Source: JBDRNO01 sp043811005 (lineage in GTDB: Bacteria; Bacteroidota; Bacteroidia; NORP154). Taken from it: a stretch of 8,936 nt of DNA. Of the stretch, positions 7,595 through 8,936 are shown piece after piece. The translations under genes and the position numbers were made by a program. The stretch spans positions 1 through 8,936 of the forward strand of contig JBDRNO010000187.1 of NCBI GenBank assembly GCA_043811005.1. Direction: 5' to 3'. Every line of letters begins with the position of its first letter. Within the stretch, counting starts at the first letter, position 1. Below the pieces are notes generated by a model, which was given only the letters and a program-made list of their open reading frames with translations, did no database searches and had not been told where the DNA came from.

Positions 7595-8635
7595 TTAATA
7601 CAGCGTCTGTGACTCATAACGCTTAAACGGGTTGGGATTTATGTAGCGAAAAGATATTTCAATGCCACCCATACCGCTTGTTGCCGTCTTTAAGCCGGAA
7701 GTGTTTATATCATAGCTTATGCCAAGGGCAAAATTGGATAATTCATACATTAAAGCAGGAATGATGGCATCACCTGCCCTGTAATAGCACCCAAGGTAAA
7801 TGGCAGATTCTTTCAAAAAGCCTGTATATTTGGATGCTTCGGTAAGCCGGTATCTTATCATAGTACCAAAATTAATTTCCTTTGAGGGTCCCTGGCTTAG
7901 AACAAGAATTGATGGTAACAGGGCAATATTGGTGTTTTTCAACCCAAAGTAAGTGCTACCGTGTATTACAAGTTTAGAATAGAGTTTTTCATTAACTAAC
8001 GAATAAAATTCCTGCTTGGGCTTGTTTACGTGAAATACTGCTATCCCCACATTAGCATTGATCTTGTCATTGGTAGTAATATTTGTCTCATTCTTTAAAA
8101 AGTTCCATGAAACACCTGCCGTGAAATCTCCAAAAGCGGTTTTATTGAAATCATTGGCTTCGCCAACAGGCATTGCGGAGTCATATTCACCATTAACAAA
8201 TTGATTATCGGTTTTAACTTCAGAATAATCTACGCTTCTTTGAGCAAATCCACCCTGTAATCCACCAGAAATTCTATGGTTTTTGTTTAAAGGGACAATA
8301 CCTGAAAGAGATAAATTTAATTGGATAGTGCTTAATCCGGCATCACCGGCTTTGTCGTTATAAACATAAAATCCCGCTCCCAAATAGCTCTTTTTCCATT
8401 TTTTCTTAAACAAACCAAAATCATACGACAGGGCGTAAGTTTTGTAGGGAGCGCCAAAGCTTTTCCACTGGTCTTTATAATTGATCAATACCCTGTGCTG
8501 CCCATTGAACATTCCTGTTAAAGCAGGATTGATTATTAACGGGGTTCTATCGAACTGCGAAAAGTGGATGTCCTGGGAGGAACACAGATTACACAGATTT
8601 AATGATATCACACCGATTAGAATGGCTTTTTTCAT
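7595..8635 (-). CDS. PorP/SprF family type IX secretion system outer-membrane protein (346 aa)
   Basis: The start chosen is the internal ATG at 8635, because MKKAILIGVISLNL begins a normal signal peptide ending near CSSQ. The in-frame ATG at 8698 would add 21 residues coded by a TACGAA repeat cluster ahead of it. The mature N-terminus DIHFSQFDRTPLIINPALTG is the hallmark of PorP/SprF proteins (DxHFSQF, NPALxG), followed by INYKDQW and YALSYDFGLF. The remainder alternates beta-strands and turns like an outer-membrane barrel and ends with GIEISFRYI, the usual last strand region. Length is normal for the family. Members are T9SS-associated; SprF is needed to export SprB in Flavobacterium. Its position upstream of a type B-sorted protein on the same strand suggests it is the dedicated partner for that protein. 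In the sprB locus the sprF gene lies downstream, so the order is reversed here. Confidence 0.9.
   Translation of the reverse strand: MKKAILIGVISLNLCNLCSSQDIHFSQFDRTPLIINPALTGMFNGQHRVLINYKDQWKSFGAPYKTYALSYDFGLFKKKWKKSYLGAGFYVYNDKAGDAGLSTIQLNLSLSGIVPLNKNHRISGGLQGGFAQRSVDYSEVKTDNQFVNGEYDSAMPVGEANDFNKTAFGDFTAGVSWNFLKNETNITTNDKINANVGIAVFHVNKPKQEFYSLVNEKLYSKLVIHGSTYFGLKNTNIALLPSILVLSQGPSKEINFGTMIRYRLTEASKYTGFLKESAIYLGCYYRAGDAIIPALMYELSNFALGISYDINTSGLKTATSGMGGIEISFRYINPNPFKRYESQTLY
8582..8599 (-). repeat. Tandem 9-bp repeat (AATCTGTGT x2) within the PorP/SprF signal-peptide coding region
   Basis: On the plus strand ACACAGATT occurs at 8582-8590 and again at 8591-8599. On the coding strand AATCTGTGTAATCTGTGT gives NLCNLC in the signal peptide. 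From memory, AATCTGTGTAATCTGTGTTCC-like sequences recur between genes in many Bacteroidota. Here such a sequence lies inside a gene. Confidence 0.65.
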
Positions 8636-8662
8636 GGATAAATAATTTTTTATGTTTTTTGC

Positions 8663-8848
8663 TACGAAATACGAAAAATTACGAATATACGAAAGCACGT
8701 TTTTAATATAAATTTACAATTCTTTTATGCTTTACACCGGTTCTGGTAAAGTGGGCGATTATGCCTAATTTTAGATTATTAGATAATTCAGGATAAAGCA
8801 AGTCTTTTCTCCTTAACTTTCCATTTTCCATTTTTTCGTAGTTTCGTA
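8663..8848. repeat. TACGAA cluster and inverted TTCGTA copies flanking a 150-bp spacer
   Basis: TACGAA occurs at 8663, 8670, 8680 and 8688. Its reverse complement TTCGTA occurs at 8835 and 8843. The arms TACGAAATACGAAAAA (8663-8678) and TTTTTCGTAGTTTCGTA (8832-8848) are inverted copies differing by a single inserted base. They could fold into a long stem or mark the ends of a small non-coding repetitive element. Confidence 0.55.
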
Positions 8849-8872
8849 TATTTTACTCACTATAATGTTTGT

Positions 8873-8936
8873 TTTTAGCGGTGTTCGTGAATTCCGCGGA
8901 GTTTATCCTGAGGGACGAAGGGCTCCATTTTAGCGG
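8873..8936. repeat. Direct repeat TTTTAGCGG, 55 bp apart, at the right window edge
   Basis: TTTTAGCGG occurs at 8873-8881 and 8928-8936, the second copy ending exactly at the last base. Between them is a more GC-rich stretch with the palindrome TCCGCGGA (8893-8900) and TTTATCCTGAGGGACGAAGG. That stretch resembles widespread Bacteroidota intergenic repeats. It may be one unit of a tandem array that continues beyond the window. Confidence 0.45.

Larger units (their letters stand above)
8636..8936. other. Intergenic region upstream of the PorP/SprF gene, repeat-rich, no gene recognised
   Basis: The 301 bases to the right edge hold no convincing gene. They contain TACGAA/TTCGTA clusters, a small tandem TTCCATT at 8819-8832 and a direct repeat at the right end. 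The promoter for the PorP/SprF gene should lie here. Partial matches to the Bacteroidota -7 box (for example TATATTCG on the minus strand around 8684-8691) occur inside the repeats, but no TTG at the usual spacing accompanies them. The leader before the ATG (AAAAAATTATTTATCC) has no Shine-Dalgarno sequence. Confidence 0.55.

Noticed and set aside
8576..8632. PorP/SprF signal peptide as a lipoprotein signal (NLCNLC)
   Set aside because: The Cys residues do not sit in a clean lipobox, and the family motif DIHFSQF follows directly after a signal-peptidase I-like site.
8636..8698. Longer PorP/SprF start at 8698
   Set aside because: It adds 21 residues coded by the TACGAA cluster and would bury the signal peptide; the ATG at 8635 gives a standard N-terminus.
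8726..8767. Plus-strand micro-ORF MLYTGSGKVGDYA
   Set aside because: Thirteen codons with no ribosome site or conserved context; it lies between the inverted TACGAA/TTCGTA arms and is likely chance.

Overview
The window reads as part of the chromosome of a Bacteroidota bacterium with a type IX secretion system (T9SS), the kind that builds gliding or adhesive surface proteins. Three observations support this: arrays of SprB-type repeats with PKD and Ig-like modules, a type B T9SS sorting domain (gliding-motility-associated C-terminal domain) ending in GHVTLIR, and a PorP/SprF-family outer-membrane protein. The starts lack a Shine-Dalgarno sequence and sit in A/T-rich leaders, which also fits Bacteroidota. 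The genus cannot be read from the sequence.

Every convincing gene is on the minus strand, so the order of transcription is right to left. (1) 8635-7595: a complete PorP/SprF-like protein of 346 aa with a signal peptide. (2) 7175-2994: a complete, secreted, modular protein of 1393 aa. Its order is signal peptide, jelly-roll/reelin-like domain, Ig-like repeat interrupted by a P-domain-like module, six SprB repeats, three Ig-like repeats, PKD, type B sorting domain. (3) 2768-1: a second modular adhesin that runs off the left edge. It has a signal peptide, two related beta-sandwich domains, a PKD domain and seven visible SprB repeats. This gene is split by a two-base frameshift in an (AT)4 run at 2178-2185. 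The N-terminal frame therefore stops at 2160 and the rest is open in another frame to base 1.

The genes make sense together as a surface-protein export unit. Type B T9SS substrates commonly depend on a cognate PorP/SprF-like partner, and one is encoded just upstream. The two large proteins are paralogues over a five-repeat block that has the same order of repeat subtypes in both. The gaps hold no further genes. They carry short repetitive elements: an inverted repeat with a perfect 16-bp palindrome at 2808-2963, TACGAA/TTCGTA clusters at 8663-8848, and a direct repeat at the right edge.

I do not see a clearly new biological system. The most useful observations are the frameshift, the paralogous repeat block, the nested P-like module and a dispersed-looking repeat that encodes part of the PorP/SprF signal peptide.
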